64,000 bases of DNA from Theobroma cacao (taxonomy: Eukaryota; Streptophyta; Magnoliopsida; Malvales; Malvaceae). Shown here in pieces: positions 36,050-48,163 of the stretch; position 1 is the first letter of the stretch; every line of letters begins with the position of its first letter. The stretch covers positions 30,768,969-30,832,968 of the forward strand of contig NC_030852.1 of assembly GCF_000208745.1 (NCBI RefSeq), read 5' to 3'. The translations under genes were made by a program, and so were the position numbers. The notes beneath the pieces were generated by a model that worked only from the letters and a program-made list of their open reading frames with translations, ran no database searches and was not told where the DNA came from.

Positions 36050-36242
36050 AAATGTTTAAGTGATGGAAGCAAATTCATAAGTCAAAGGTTTGTTCGTATG
36101 TTTCTTTCACCATGTATTTGTTTTGTAGGAATTAATTTTCTGTTACTTTTCTAAGTAAGAATATCCGAATGTAATTCTTCTATTTTTTTCGAGAACATAA
36201 AGCTAATAAGGAAAAAAACAAAGAAATGGAGTCTAAGCTTCC
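36050..36242 (+). repeat. 3' flank of RING-H2 gene, orphan copy 2
   Basis: Begins AAATGTTTAAG and shares with copy 1 GCAAATTCATAA, TGTTTCTTTCACCAT, TTTCTAAGTAA, TTTTTTCGAGAACATAAA and GAAATGGAGTCTAA, in the same order and spacing. No RING coding sequence precedes it (35700-36050 shows none). It therefore looks like the surviving tail of a deleted or never-complete third gene copy. Confidence 0.85.
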
Positions 36243-38011
36243 TCATTCCATAAACATAAACCTCTTATTCTGGTTACTAGCGTAATTACTTTCAAGTCTC
36301 ACAGTTTTTGTTTCTTTCCTTTTATTTTTTCCTTTTGAAAGTTTGGTCAACGCCTTGTTGAGTAATGTAATAACTTCTGGCTTATCTGGTTCGGGGTTAA
36401 ACCCAGAATTCTGCTTTAATTTGGCTTAGGTGAAACCTTCTTATTGGGTTCAGTTCTAGCCAGCCCAAACAAAAGATAAAGCATTGGTTAAAAAAAGAAC
36501 TGTTGGGTTACGAAAACAATGGCAAAACAACAGGTCCGTACAATTACATTTGAGCATTCAATTTGTTTCACGATACCAACAGGCTTGTAACTCACCATGA
36601 AGCTTATCTACCGGAAAAAGAAATACTATGAAGCATGATTACCATAATACTATATAGAACTATAAGATTATCTTATATGTCAGAAATAGAGTTGGTGTTT
36701 AAAGTTTGTGTATTTATAAAAATTATGAAAAAAAATTTAACATGAGTTGTTATTATCAATGTATATACATGTATACTAAATATTTGAACATAATCGATCT
36801 TGTTTATAAGTAATAAATCTTAACAACTCACGGATAAATAGAAAGTAGAAAGTATTCTACAAGCATGGATAGACCCACGTTAGAAATAGTGGTGTCACAT
36901 GGCATCACTAACTTCCTCAAATGTTTTAATTTTTATATTGTTTATTTAAGATTTAAGGTAGTTAATATATTAATGAATTTATGATTTTTTTTAATTTTAT
37001 AGGGAGTGGGGCTAAATACTCCAAGTAAAAGTGATTTATTAAAAAATAATTTATGCATTAGTATTTAAATACTATAAAGAAAAACAAAAAAAAATTCCTT
37101 TTATAATTTGAGTTTTTATTAAAAAAGTCAAAACTTAAACTACTTTTTTTGTCTAAAAATTCAAGTCCTTTCTATTCTCAATCCTTGACTATGTTTTTCA
37201 TTCTCTCAACATAACTCATCTAAACTTAAATTGTAAGTAATTTTTAATCAAAATTAAGTTTTTAAATGCTTCAAATCTAAATATTTTTTTATTAATTTGA
37301 TAATTTGGGTTCATAATTATAATCTAGTTAATAAAAAATAATATTATATGTCAAACAATATCTTAAAATTATGAGTTTTTTTATTTATTTTGTGGATTTA
37401 TTATTTGAATTTTTTATTTAAATTTATGTGATTTGTGGATGCTTATATTTTGCTTTGATCAATGAATAAAAAATTATCATATTGTTAGTTACTGAACCTA
37501 ATAATTTACTATGTAAGATCATATTTTGTTTAAGTGTAATATTTTAATTTATACTAATGAGTAGTAATTTTTAACAAATTTTATAATTTTAGATAAATAA
37601 ATCATGAAAAGATATTTTAAAAGAATTTGATCTAAATACTTTTCTAGTAGATCTTGAATAAAAAAAATTTAAATATTATCTTAATGACACTATTTAAAAA
37701 AAATTATGTATCCACCCCAATCCACAAGGTCAATAAGATGTGACCAAATCAAGGCAAAAATCAAATCTAATTACACCTTCAATGAGTTGTTGGTCATATT
37801 CCCATACTGGAGCCATATCTTTTAGTAATAGAAAGTTTCCGGTGGCTTTTCCTTTTTGCAGGCTTTCTTTATTTTGAAAAGGACCATACGTCTTTTTTTT
37901 ATTCTTGCTTATTGCTTTACACCAAGGGAAAGATGTTAGCATAAAGATATACAATCAGCTGGCACACTATTCAATTGCGGTCAACTTTATTGAGGCAATA
38001 TTATTTAAATA
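36243..38011. other. Intergenic region, nothing recognised
   Basis: AT-rich, with no frame showing features beyond chance. The frame at 37730-37954 on minus has no recognisable domain. Confidence 0.5.
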
Positions 38012-38760
38012 CTAGAGTGGTGCCCCGCTTTGAGTGGGTGTCGTTTTCTTATAAAAAATAATTTTAAATTATATAATATTATAAATAAAAATAATAATAG
38101 TAAAAGAGAGTTATTTTAAACTTAAAAAATTATAAATAATAGTAATAATAATAAATTAAAGATAATTATTATAAAATATCAATATTTTAAAAATATTTTC
38201 CCATGTCTTACTAAGTAAAATTTTTATTTAAATAATTTTTAATTTTTAAAAATATTTGATTTTTTATATCTTAATATGTGTTAGCATTAATATAATCATA
38301 TTTTGCTAATTATGATAATTCTAATAGTGAAATAAAATTAAAATTAAAATAATTTAATATATTGAAAGTCATTATTCATAAACTACATAATTTATATGAG
38401 TAGCCAATAAAAAAAAGTTNTTTTTTGAAAGTCAAAATGAAATGAATATTAATTACACATATTAAAATTTTCTTAATTTTGATGAGGAAATTTTGTAAAT
38501 TATCTTCAATTTTAATTACTACTTTTTTACCTTATGCCTTTATAATTATTTAGAATTAATCCACATTGTGAAAATAATTTTCGTATCCCCCAATAATTTT
38601 AGGAAGTCATTATTAATTTTATTCAATTAATTGTTTTATTTTTTATTACTTATCAAAAAAATAGTTTTTATTTTTTTTATTCTTATCCATTTTTTAAAGT
38701 AATTTCATATATTTAATTCATGCATAAAAAATTACATAAATAAAATAAATTAACTAAGCC
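38012..38760 (-). mobile_element. Possible Helitron-like 3' terminus
   Basis: Read on minus, 38039-38012 gives an imperfect hairpin (CCCACT-CAAA-GCGGGG), then GCACCACT, then CTAG followed by T. Hairpin, short spacer, CTAG and insertion before T is the rule for plant Helitron 3' ends. The interior to the right is AT-rich and non-coding, and I could not find the opposite (5' TC) end, so the right boundary given is nominal. An N lies at 38420 inside a homopolymer context. Confidence 0.35.
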
Positions 38761-38859
38761 TAAAGCTGAATCGGTTGAAGTTTGGGTGAATTCGACCCAC
38801 CTCTTCTTTTTCTTCCTTTTGTATCCATAAACCACGTGATTATCGTTTTCTTATAAAAT

Positions 38860-39240
38860 TTAACCTAACCCTAACAAGCAACGCCTTTTATCTTTTCTTC
38901 TTCTTCTCCCATTAACCCTAGCAACCAAGCTCGTTTCTCTAAACCCTCTCTCCCTTACTCGACCCTGGTGTCACTGCCTTCGCCTGCCTAAACATTTATA
39001 ACATCGACTCCTTCTTTCTTTCCATTTCCTCTTTTCTTCTCTTTCCCTCCCCTCAACCACCAATTTCCTCTCTTTCTAAAAAAAACATAGCCACCATTCT
39101 TCTCAAAGTGCAAGGTCTTCTTCACTTTAAACGCTGTATGAAAACCTCAAAATCTATCCTATCCGTATCATCTGTCTCTCTCTAATAAAAAAACATATTT
39201 TTCTTTCTCTCTCTAGTTATCCATTGAATAAGGTAATTTT
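38860..39240 (+). other. Pyrimidine-rich, telo-box-containing stretch, possible 5' leader
   Basis: Contains AACCCTAA-like motifs (about 38869 and 38915) and dense C/T tracts, as in plant 5'UTRs. It ends at a donor-like AATAAG|GTAATT near 39232. An acceptor-like TTTTCTCCAG lies at about 40028-40037, just before RING-H2 gene 2. A leader exon and 5'UTR intron for that gene are possible, but a transposon origin is equally open. Confidence 0.3.
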
Positions 39241-39520
39241 AAGTCAATAATTCTCATTTAATTTTAGTTTTATTTGTATTCTTTATGCATTCATGTTTTT
39301 TTGTTTTGCAATAAATGATATGAAAAATAAATAATCTTTGCTAAATTGAATCTAGAAATATTGATTTATTTTGTATTTAATGTGTTATTTTTGATCTGCG
39401 TGTTTTTATTCTTCCAAAAGTGTTAGATTAAGTTTTAATGGATGGTGATTTTTATGGATTAGATAGATTCAAACTTCACAGGTAGCTGAAGACTCTGTTT
39501 TCTTTTTTTTTTTTTTTTTT

Positions 39521-39750
39521 GAGTAGTTTTTACGTTGCTTCCTTGCTTGTTGATGTTTTTTAGAGTCAGACTTTTTTTTGAGTGGTTTTTACTTGCTTTC
39601 TTGCTTGTTGATGTTTCTTCGAGTAAGACTGTTTTTTGAGTAGTTTTGACTTTGCTTTCTTGTCTATTGATGTTTTTTAGAATAAGACCTTTTTTTTAGT
39701 GGTTATTATTTGCTTTCTTGCTCGTTGATGTTTTCTAGAGTAAGACTCAA
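39521..39750. repeat. Tandem repeat, about 58 bp x 4
   Basis: Units start near 39521, 39580, 39638 and 39696. Each has GAGT(A/G)GTTTTTAC or a variant, then GCTTTCTTGCTTGTTGATGT or a variant, then a TAGAGTAAGAC-like end. They lie about 330 bases upstream of RING-H2 gene 2. Confidence 0.85.
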
Positions 39751-40076
39751 TTAAATCATAGCTAAAGCACGCATTAGTTTTAGTTGGCATAAAATGAATC
39801 AAAGAAAGTCACAACGTGGGCAAACTTGGACGTCCATTAGGCTTTCTTTTAAATATGTTATGGATAGATAAGTACATCATTAGAGTAAAAACAAATGGAG
39901 TATACTGACAAAGCAAAAAAAGCCATCGCTGCCTCCCCAGCCATTTTATTCCTTTAACTGGCCAACTAATTCTTCTAGAAACACAAATAACCACTTCGAT
40001 TATTTCAACCCTTCTACCTGCTCCTTGTTTTCTCCAGTCTCCGTCTCGGAAGGCAGAGCGCTCTCCGTGTCTTGCC

Positions 40077-40568
40077 ATGAAGATGAAAAAATGCATTGCC
40101 CCTACTATTTTCTTGCTAAACCTCGTCAACTACTTCAAGTTCTTGTTCAAAGAGGCATTCACTCATCTGGGTCTGCTCAAGCCACAACCAGAACTAGAAG
40201 AAGATTACTATTCTGCTACTTATGGTAACGCTTATGTTCTATTGATGGACGGTCGATCTGGCTCCCTAGTTCCGGTACCAATCCAAGTTGTAACAGCAAT
40301 GATTAAGAAGAACCTACCGGTCCTTGAGTATGGCACCTTCATCGGAAGATTTGGAGATGATGAGCAAGTGGAGAACAAGACGGTTTGCACTGTGTGCTTG
40401 GATTCTATGGAGAAAAGTGATGAGATCAGAGTGCTTTGCAAGTGTTGTCACGTGTTTCACAAGGAATGCCTTGATACATGGGTAAATGAGGGTCAGGTTA
40501 CTTGTCCTTTGTGTAGATCCACGTTGTATCCAGACCGGATAGATTGGACGGGCAAGTTAGGTTCATGA
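40077..40568 (+). CDS. RING-H2 finger protein, probable E3 ubiquitin ligase (paralogue 2)
   Basis: A single-exon gene of 163 residues, paralogous to the gene at 34644. After a short basic start (MKMKK), residues about 7-25 form a hydrophobic helix that may anchor the protein. The C3H2C3 RING follows at about residues 103-146: CTVC, CCHVFH, HKECLDTW, CPLC. All eight zinc ligands are in place. Compared with paralogue 1 it has a longer C-terminal tail after CPLCRSTL. The start was chosen at the first in-frame ATG; a second ATG lies two codons later. The upstream region contains a 58-bp tandem array and a possible leader intron acceptor. The substrate is unknown. Confidence 0.88.
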   Translation: MKMKKCIAPTIFLLNLVNYFKFLFKEAFTHLGLLKPQPELEEDYYSATYGNAYVLLMDGRSGSLVPVPIQVVTAMIKKNLPVLEYGTFIGRFGDDEQVENKTVCTVCLDSMEKSDEIRVLCKCCHVFHKECLDTWVNEGQVTCPLCRSTLYPDRIDWTGKLGS

Positions 40569-43500
40569 ATCATGCAGAATTTTTGTGTCAAACTTCTAAT
40601 TATGCGATAGAAATCAACTTAAACTGAACTATACTATAAAATATGATCTTATTTCAAATCCACAAGCTTCCCAACGATTATGCAAATATTTTCACGCCTT
40701 CTTATTTTCTCTTTTCCTAGTCTTTTTTTCCGAAGTTTTATCAATGCATGCTTCATGATTAAAAGCACCCAACGTAGCATAATATCTATTGTTATAGCAT
40801 CAAACATGTCATAACAAACGACTCCTAAAATTCAGCCGCTTGATATAAAAGGAGTCATCATCAATTTGTTTTGTTTAAATGTGATTGATCCTTAGACTTG
40901 ACGTAAGTTCATAAAAAAAAACAAGTTTTGGTCTATAAAACTGGTTAGGTTTTAAAATATAATTATGTGTGAGGAAGCTCATTCAAACTGGCATCTAATT
41001 AATTATGTGTTTTCTTTTTAACCTTAATAAATTAATTTATTTCGATATCTTAGTTTATTTCTTTTAATTATTTATCCAATTCATTATTATAAATAAAATG
41101 TTCTTTAATATTGAAAATTCTTCCTAAATTTCCCAATCTTTTTGATAAAATTTAGAAAGATTTTTTCACTTAGAAATTTTTAAGAAAGTTATCTTTTATA
41201 ACATTCTCGAGATGGAAATTCCATCATCGGAGGACTTCCATGTATTTTATATTAAACATTCATTATGAAATTATATTTACAAAATCTAAAGTATTTATTT
41301 ATTTATGTTCTTATTAATTATTTAAAAATAAACCTTTTTTGGTAAAAAAATATATGAGATTACCCCTCAACCCTTATGGTAAGGTCACATACTTATTTTT
41401 ACTTTGAAAATTTTAAGAAAAATTTCTCCTTACAACTTTTCGTAAAAATTATATTTAAAATATTTATTTTTAAATGATTACAAATTTTTATTATTTTTAT
41501 TTTTATAATTTTATTCTACCAATTATGGTTGTAAGGATTTTATCCTAACCTTATTATAACCTAAAACAAAATTTTATTTTTATTATATTAACAAAATAAA
41601 ATAAATAAATAAACATGAACATAAATAAAAGGAATATCATGAAGGTTCAAGCCCATGCCTAGTAAGTGGACTAAATAATTAAGTGGAATAAGCTTTGTCA
41701 AGTGGGCTGCAATCAAATATCCAAGAATCTAGGCAAGATGGGCTTGGACGACTTACCAATCTAATGACTCAAAGAAGCAGGCCTGGTAAATGGATTTATT
41801 CAAAAGTGGCCCGTGGCAACCCACCCAAAGTCCAAATGCTCCATCATCAAAACTACGTCATTTCACTAAGGTATAAAGTCCTATCTAAGAAAAACTCCTA
41901 AGCCACTCTCTTCAAAATTTTCCCCCTCTAATGCTGATACTCTCCCTCTCTCTCTCTCTCTACTAAAATTCCTTTTTTCCAAACTCCGGTTGTCGCACTC
42001 TCCACTGTGAGTCGCCTGTCACAGATGTGAATCTCACCAAAATTCACCCCCAAAACCCTTTCAAGCTGATCTTTCTTTTAATCGGCCTGGTTTTCTCTAA
42101 AACCTTCTTAAAATTCGTAGATCTAAATTTAAAATTTTCAAAACTCAAAAAAAAAGAACCCCCAAGAACACTTTTTTTGCTCACTTGTCTTGTGTAATTT
42201 TTTCCTTTTTTCTTCTTGTTTGTTGCTGTGTTTTTTTGGGGTTTTTGTAGGTGTTTTTTTAGAATCTTGATTTTGTTGTGAATCCTTGATTTTATTTTAT
42301 TTTATTTCGTGAGAGGGTTTTTTGGTATAAAATCTTTCGATTTATGAGAGGATTTTAGGGATTTCATTGATTTTTTTCCTTTTTTAATTAGTCTTTTTTC
42401 TTTTAATTTTCCCTTCTTTTTTTTTGTTTTTTTGACAAATTTTCTTATTTTGATTTGCTTTCTTTTTTTGTTTTATTTGATCTTTGTTTATGTGTTTTTG
42501 CCTTACTTTTATTGTTTGTGGGCTTAGCAATCCAATGCTATTTCCTTATTCAATGTTGATCCATTTCGTTCATGATCCAGTTGGATTATAAACCTATCAT
42601 TCTTAAGGCCTAAAGATCAATTAAAATAAAAAAAAACCAAATATAAAATAAGTTAAGTCCTAGATAAATATGGTGTCTATAAGGCACATTCAATTTTTTT
42701 TACAACGGTTGATTTCTTCAAATTTCGTAATGTTAATGAACTGAGCGATCCCACTGCTGCGACTTGCATAAAGTATTTCGGCAAGGGTAATACGCCAAAC
42801 TGCTAAAGGATAATATTTTCATTTGCCATAAATGATGGTTCTACGAATTTTATCTGTATTGAACTGATTGAAGAAGGAAAAGGAAGAGTTAAACCCCAGT
42901 AACTATATTGTCCCTGTCACTGGCTTCCTCTCCAATACAGCAGGAAACAGCTGACGCATACAAAGAAATGGTGGGCAGCGATGGTTATTTTCAGCGACTG
43001 TGTTTTCTTCTTTCAGTTCATACTAAGCCTTTTAATTTGTTTTAACGTAACTGCTAGTGCTATGCTTATGGGTATATTAAATATGGACGTGCTATTAACA
43101 CGATGCTAAACTGATATAACCTACTCATCGTAAAAAAACATTCAGATAGTTAGAAAGAGGAAAGAACAAGGTACCTAAGTGATATGTTTTCGATTCCTAT
43201 TTTCCTTTTATCAGAGAACAAGATGCTCTGAAATCTCCTCAGCTGCACCGCATCTGTGAATCTCCTCCACTCCCTCTCTCTCTCTCTCTCTCTCTTTGGA
43301 TATATTCATTTCAGGGATATAAATAATAAAGATTCCTTTGTGCTACCATTAAACCGTAGCCATCACAATTTCGTTGAAAACGTTAGAAAATATGGGTTAC
43401 CAGCAAAGAATCCAAATTTTTATCAAGTCCATCATATCAAGGTCACATATCGTTTCTTCAATCCCAATAGTTAATTAAGTAGGTTACGTTTCTTGAAAGA

Positions 43501-44405
43501 TCCACAATTTGTAGGAAGATTAAAAATAAAACAAGAAATGTATCATCATCTCTTTTATATTTTGAAAGAAGCCATAAAATAATAGAGCTTCCAAGTGGGT
43601 GGGGAGGTTCAAGTGACATACTGCCATGGCCGGACCACTCTATGATATTTCCAGCCAAGCAAGCGATAAAATTAAAAGTTGAGGACATGCCAACATGGCT
43701 ACTCGTTTAGATGGGGGTTAAAGTATATATCTATCATCTATCATCAATCATTAACGTTTTTTAAAGCAAGCCTAGATAAACGTTGACTATGCTTTAATTA
43801 GTTTATAATATTGCAAACGTCTTCTGTAAGTACACCCCCATCTATCAGCAATTCTTGAGAATTAAGAAATAGATATAATAGATATTCATTCAACAGCTTG
43901 ATGTTAACTTGATAGAAGACTCAAGAATGGTTTGAAGTACAATCGGAATTGAAAAATTCTAGGAGGCTAATAAGTTGTTTGCAAATGGATGGATGTATGC
44001 CTGCTCTGCTGCAACCAATAGGCTTACAATTTCTGGCATAATGTCTTAGTCTTTTCTGGCTCGGCTTGATTGTTAAATGTTCATCATTGAATTGAATTAA
44101 TTTCTCATCGTAATTGATTTTGCCTTTTGTTTTTTTTTTTTGGTTTCTAACGGCCGTCGGCCATACTGTAGAATCCAGCAAGGCATTTCGGCATAGAACA
44201 AGAACAATAAGGTCAGTAAGCTTGGTTAGAACATGCTAATTGTCCTATGAATAATTTGAATGTAAGAAATGTTTAAATCGATATGCTCCATGTTCAATTG
44301 TTCACTGTATGTTCTGCCACAAGAAGCTCTTTTCATAAAATTGAAGCTGATTTGCTCAATTTTTATTTTTAGTAGCAACAGTTTGACTTGAGGCCATCTT
44401 AAATC
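40569..44405. other. Intergenic region, no supported gene
   Basis: Mostly AT-rich. The part around 41640-42530 differs: a TATA-like GTATAAAG near 41870, then a C/T-rich leader-like stretch with a (CT)n run near 41941-41962, then T-rich DNA. It could be a long-terminal-repeat fragment, but I found no matching partner, primer-binding site or coding remnant. A second (CT)n run lies at 43271-43297. The frames at 43256-43474 and 43921-44181 look like chance. Confidence 0.4.
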
Positions 44406-47400
44406 TTAAGTATCCACGTATGATTCAAACAAGATAGCTCGCACTGATATAGGACTCCTGACAATATGCTTGCCATCTGTCCAACTCAGGCTCCCAAATC
44501 TGTAATCACCAGATACTTTCTGAGTCGAAAAGAAAGTTACTTTAAAGGGTAGAATTTGGGTGGTTTTGTTGAAGCTTAATATTTGGGGCTCTACTTTCAA
44601 CTTTATGCCTTGTGGAGCTTGCATTATGGCTTTATACACTGAATCAACGGGTCCGACATTTGTTACCGCTCTCGTCACTGTTACTTTCCTTTTGAGGTTT
44701 GGAATGGTGATGGACGGAAGGTTGAGGTTCAGCACATTAAGTCTGCTTTTGGTGCAGTTGACTTGGGTCTGGGTTAAACCTGTGACGGCCTTGCTGCTGT
44801 AGCCAGTACCGCAAAGGAACTGGACGTAATCCTCTATTCCAGCGTCATAGATGAGCCCTGGATTAACTGCCTTGTTAGGATTTACAAGTCCACCACCTAT
44901 ATCAAATGGATCTGCTGCCTTACGAGTGGAGCCCTCCTCTGCTATATTTGACCCATCTGTTCTTGTTTGGGAAGCTGCAGTTTTGCACTAATGGTCACAC
45001 ATTTGGTGTCAAAAGATTCTGTCTTTAAAATAAACGAAAATGTAAAGATGGGAAGCAGAATTAATTGATTTACCCGTGGTGACTAGAGCTGATCTTATGG
45101 CGGCAGGAGACCAATTCTTATGGACAGATTTGATTAGAGCAGCTATGCCTGCAACATGGGGGCAAGACATGGATGTTCCTGACATGAATTTATATCCACT
45201 GCTTTTTTCCTTCCCAACTGGAATATATGCTGCTAGGATGTCCACGCCTGGTGCAGCAATGTCAGGCTATACCATGATTGACCAAGAAAAACATGGGGTT
45301 TAGGAGATAAAACTAAAATCTTACAATCAAAGAAGAATGAGGGAAGGAACTACAAGGGAACAAACAAATTCTTGAAGTCAGTTATGATTTAAACGAGGGT
45401 CAAGAAAGTATTTCACTACATTGTGTCTAGAAATGATATAGGAATTTATAGTTTGTTACATATACCTTCAGCACTGCTGGGGATATTGAACTAGGTCCTC
45501 TGGCTGAGAAGTCTGCAACTCTAGGATATATCCATTTCCCAATAACTGTCTTTGGAATACTTAGCTTGGCAATTGGAGACCTTAATTGAGAGATGGAAGA
45601 AGTTAAACAAATTTATATGTTAAAATTTGGTTTTCACCTTCTTGACTCATCCATACCTTGCTTTTCTTATGTAGGAAAGTATCTGTGTCCCTACTTCATA
45701 ATCTACTTTAATGCATGGTATATGATGGCACGAGCCAAGCCCATCACTCCTGTACTGTGCAAAAATAAGCCCAACCCCTCCTGCTTCCAGCACAGAAATT
45801 GCCGCAGAAGATATGTCCTGTATACTTGATTGTGCAAAACAGAGTATGATCTTTCCTGCTGCTAACGTTGCATTGAGACTTCCTGGTTGGCAGTCCTGGC
45901 TGGAAGAAGTAATATATCACACAGGATGTAGGAAAAAATAAATATAAAACTCATCCAGCAACATCAAAAGAGAGGTCTGACGCTGAATCATCACTGGAGT
46001 TTGCGGCAATGCGATCAGAGAATGTAATGCCAGTGAACCCATGGTTATGTATTCCAGTGTCAACGGATTGCCCCTGAAAGACACAAGATAATAACAACAA
46101 AAGGGCTCATAAAGGATTGCATTGTTTGACTAATCTACTGCTAATGACCATTTACCCAGAGAGTGAGGTTATTTCCAAGTGTAATGGCTGTTGCGAAGGC
46201 CCTGTCTACGGTAGTAGCTGCAACATTGATAATCCAGGGAGCAGTGTTCTCAATTGTCATTGCCGTCGGACCATCATTCCCTGCTGAGCAAGCTACGGTA
46301 ATGCCCTTTGCCGTTGCATGGAAGGAACCGATTGCAATCGAATTACGTTGATCCACATAGGAGTACAAAGGTATAGAATTGCCAACGGACACGGATAGGA
46401 TATCTACTCCATCTTGTATGGCTTTGTCAAATGCTTTCAGAATATCAGCATCAGTGCATCCTCCACTTTCAAATGACCAACAAGCCTTATAAACTGCCAA
46501 GTGAGCTCGAGGAGCTCCTCCCCTGGCCAAACCTGCAGCTAGTCCTTCATAATTTGCGTTTTGTACAAAATTACCAGCTGCTGTGGAAGCTGTATGGGTG
46601 CCATGCCCAGAATTATCTCTTGCTGATAGAAACTCCTCTCCATTACTTATATTAATGGGCGTTTGGATTTGATCCAAGATTCCTTTGATGAACCAGCGAG
46701 CTCCAATAAGTTTCTTGTTACAATTTGAGGAGTTGAACAGCTGTCCCTCTTGGCATGTTCCTTTCCAACGAGATGGAATTGGACCCATGCCCCTATCATT
46801 GAAACTCTCAGATTCTGGCCAGACTCCTGCAAGCACGGTTTCCAAATTTATCCGTGTTTAGGGGCCTTTGTTTTATTTTTTCAAGACTTCTATTAATGCA
46901 GAGGTTTATTACCTGAGTCTATTACACCAATTATAGTTCCTTCACCCATGTTGCTCTGAGTTAAAAGATTTTTTGAAGAATGATATTTTAGCCCCATGAA
47001 TTCCCAGCTTCGGGTTGTATGAAGCCTGTGTATGCGATTAGGAATCACATGGACAACACCAGGAAATGCTGCAATTTATAAGGGTAACTTTTTAAGTTTT
47101 AGCTGCTGAAAGAAAACAAAACAGCCAATACAAACTGCCGCAAGAAATTTAAACACACCTGCAATTTCCTCTGCCTGAGATTCTGTCAACCTTGCTGCAA
47201 ACCCAGAAAAGCCATGTTTATAGCTGTAAAGCATTGAATTTTTTGCTGCTTCCTTGCTGTAATACAAAGAAAATATTCTTGATTTATCAATAAGAAAAAG
47301 GAGCAAATTCTTTTGTTTCCGTTGAAATTTGAGAGTAATTATGATACCTTCCGAGCAAGGTGGACAGCATTTTGTGGTGAGACATTTTGGTTGTTGCTGG

Positions 47401-47633
47401 ATCTTGATGCTTTTTCTCTCCCATGTACACAATATGCACCTGTGACATCGCATTTAAGTGCACCAGAATTGAAGTAGGTGAAAAAAAAAAACATTTGACC
47501 TGAAATTTTGAAGTTGCGTACATATACTTACATTACTTTTGGCGGCCTCAACACACTTGGGCAAAAATTGAAGATGAGATTGAATTGAAACAAGAGCAAC
47601 AACGATAAGCAAGTTTAATTTAGTATCCATCAT
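44406..47633 (-). CDS. SBT3-type subtilase A, frames intact but intron 6 donor mutated
   Basis: A secreted subtilisin-like serine protease (S8) of the apoplast. Ten exons on minus: 47532-47633, 47348-47439, 47159-47256, 46913-47068, 46156-46826, 45955-46073, 45657-45899, 45466-45580, 45074-45266 and 44406-44974. The phases agree throughout and predict 785 residues with no internal stop. A signal peptide (residues about 1-30) precedes the inhibitor I9 prodomain (VHIVYMGE). The triad is Asp148 (VIDSG), His224 (GHGTH) and Ser564 (GTSMS). The protease-associated domain (exons 6-7) and the C-terminal fibronectin-III-like domain follow. The donor after exon 6 reads GCTGG|ATGAGT where paralogue B has GCAGG|GTAAGA, and read-through meets TGA at once. 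Unless an AT-AG intron is tolerated or cryptic splicing rescues it, the gene is probably non-functional. It is the most diverged of the three paralogues. Confidence 0.85.
45953..45954 (-). other. Non-canonical AT donor of subtilase A intron 6
   Basis: The gene strand reads GATGTTGCTGG|ATGAGTTTT. Phases of exon 6 (ending GG) and exon 7 (starting C-CAG-GAC) require the intron to begin here, and both paralogues have GT at the same point. A downstream GT (GGATGA|GTTT) would put an in-frame TGA in the transcript. The U12 consensus ATATCC is absent. Confidence 0.75.
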
Positions 47634-48163
47634 ACCGTTTCGCAGAAAGATGAAAGAGCTTTATCAGTTCCTTGGGATTTTCAGTTATTACAATGTAAAT
47701 TATTGGTAAGATTTAAGGTTGACAAGGTAGCCATCCCTGCATCCCGGGCAAAGCTTCATCAACACAACAAGGGGAACATACTTTTAGACCACCTACAATC
47801 TTTATGCCTAATCAACGGAAAAGCAAGAATATATATGATCGTGGGTACTGATGGCTTAGAGGGGAAAGATGCTTGAGCAAGAATTCACAGTGTAGAATAT
47901 GAGGAACTGAGAATCGTGAATAACATGTGAAACATATCTTATTTGATCACTTTCCTGTAGTGTGAGACGTTATCATTTTTATATGGAAAGCTTTCCTGAA
48001 AGGTTGAAATGATCGCTTCATCTACTTTTTTTCTTTTATCTTTTCCTATTCGTCAGCTAGCTGGTACAGTAGGCCATAGATGCTTGTTGATGCTTTCAGT
48101 TATCATACTATGAAGAACAGTCTCATAGATATAATTTTGAAAATTAAGTGACTCTGTTCTTTC

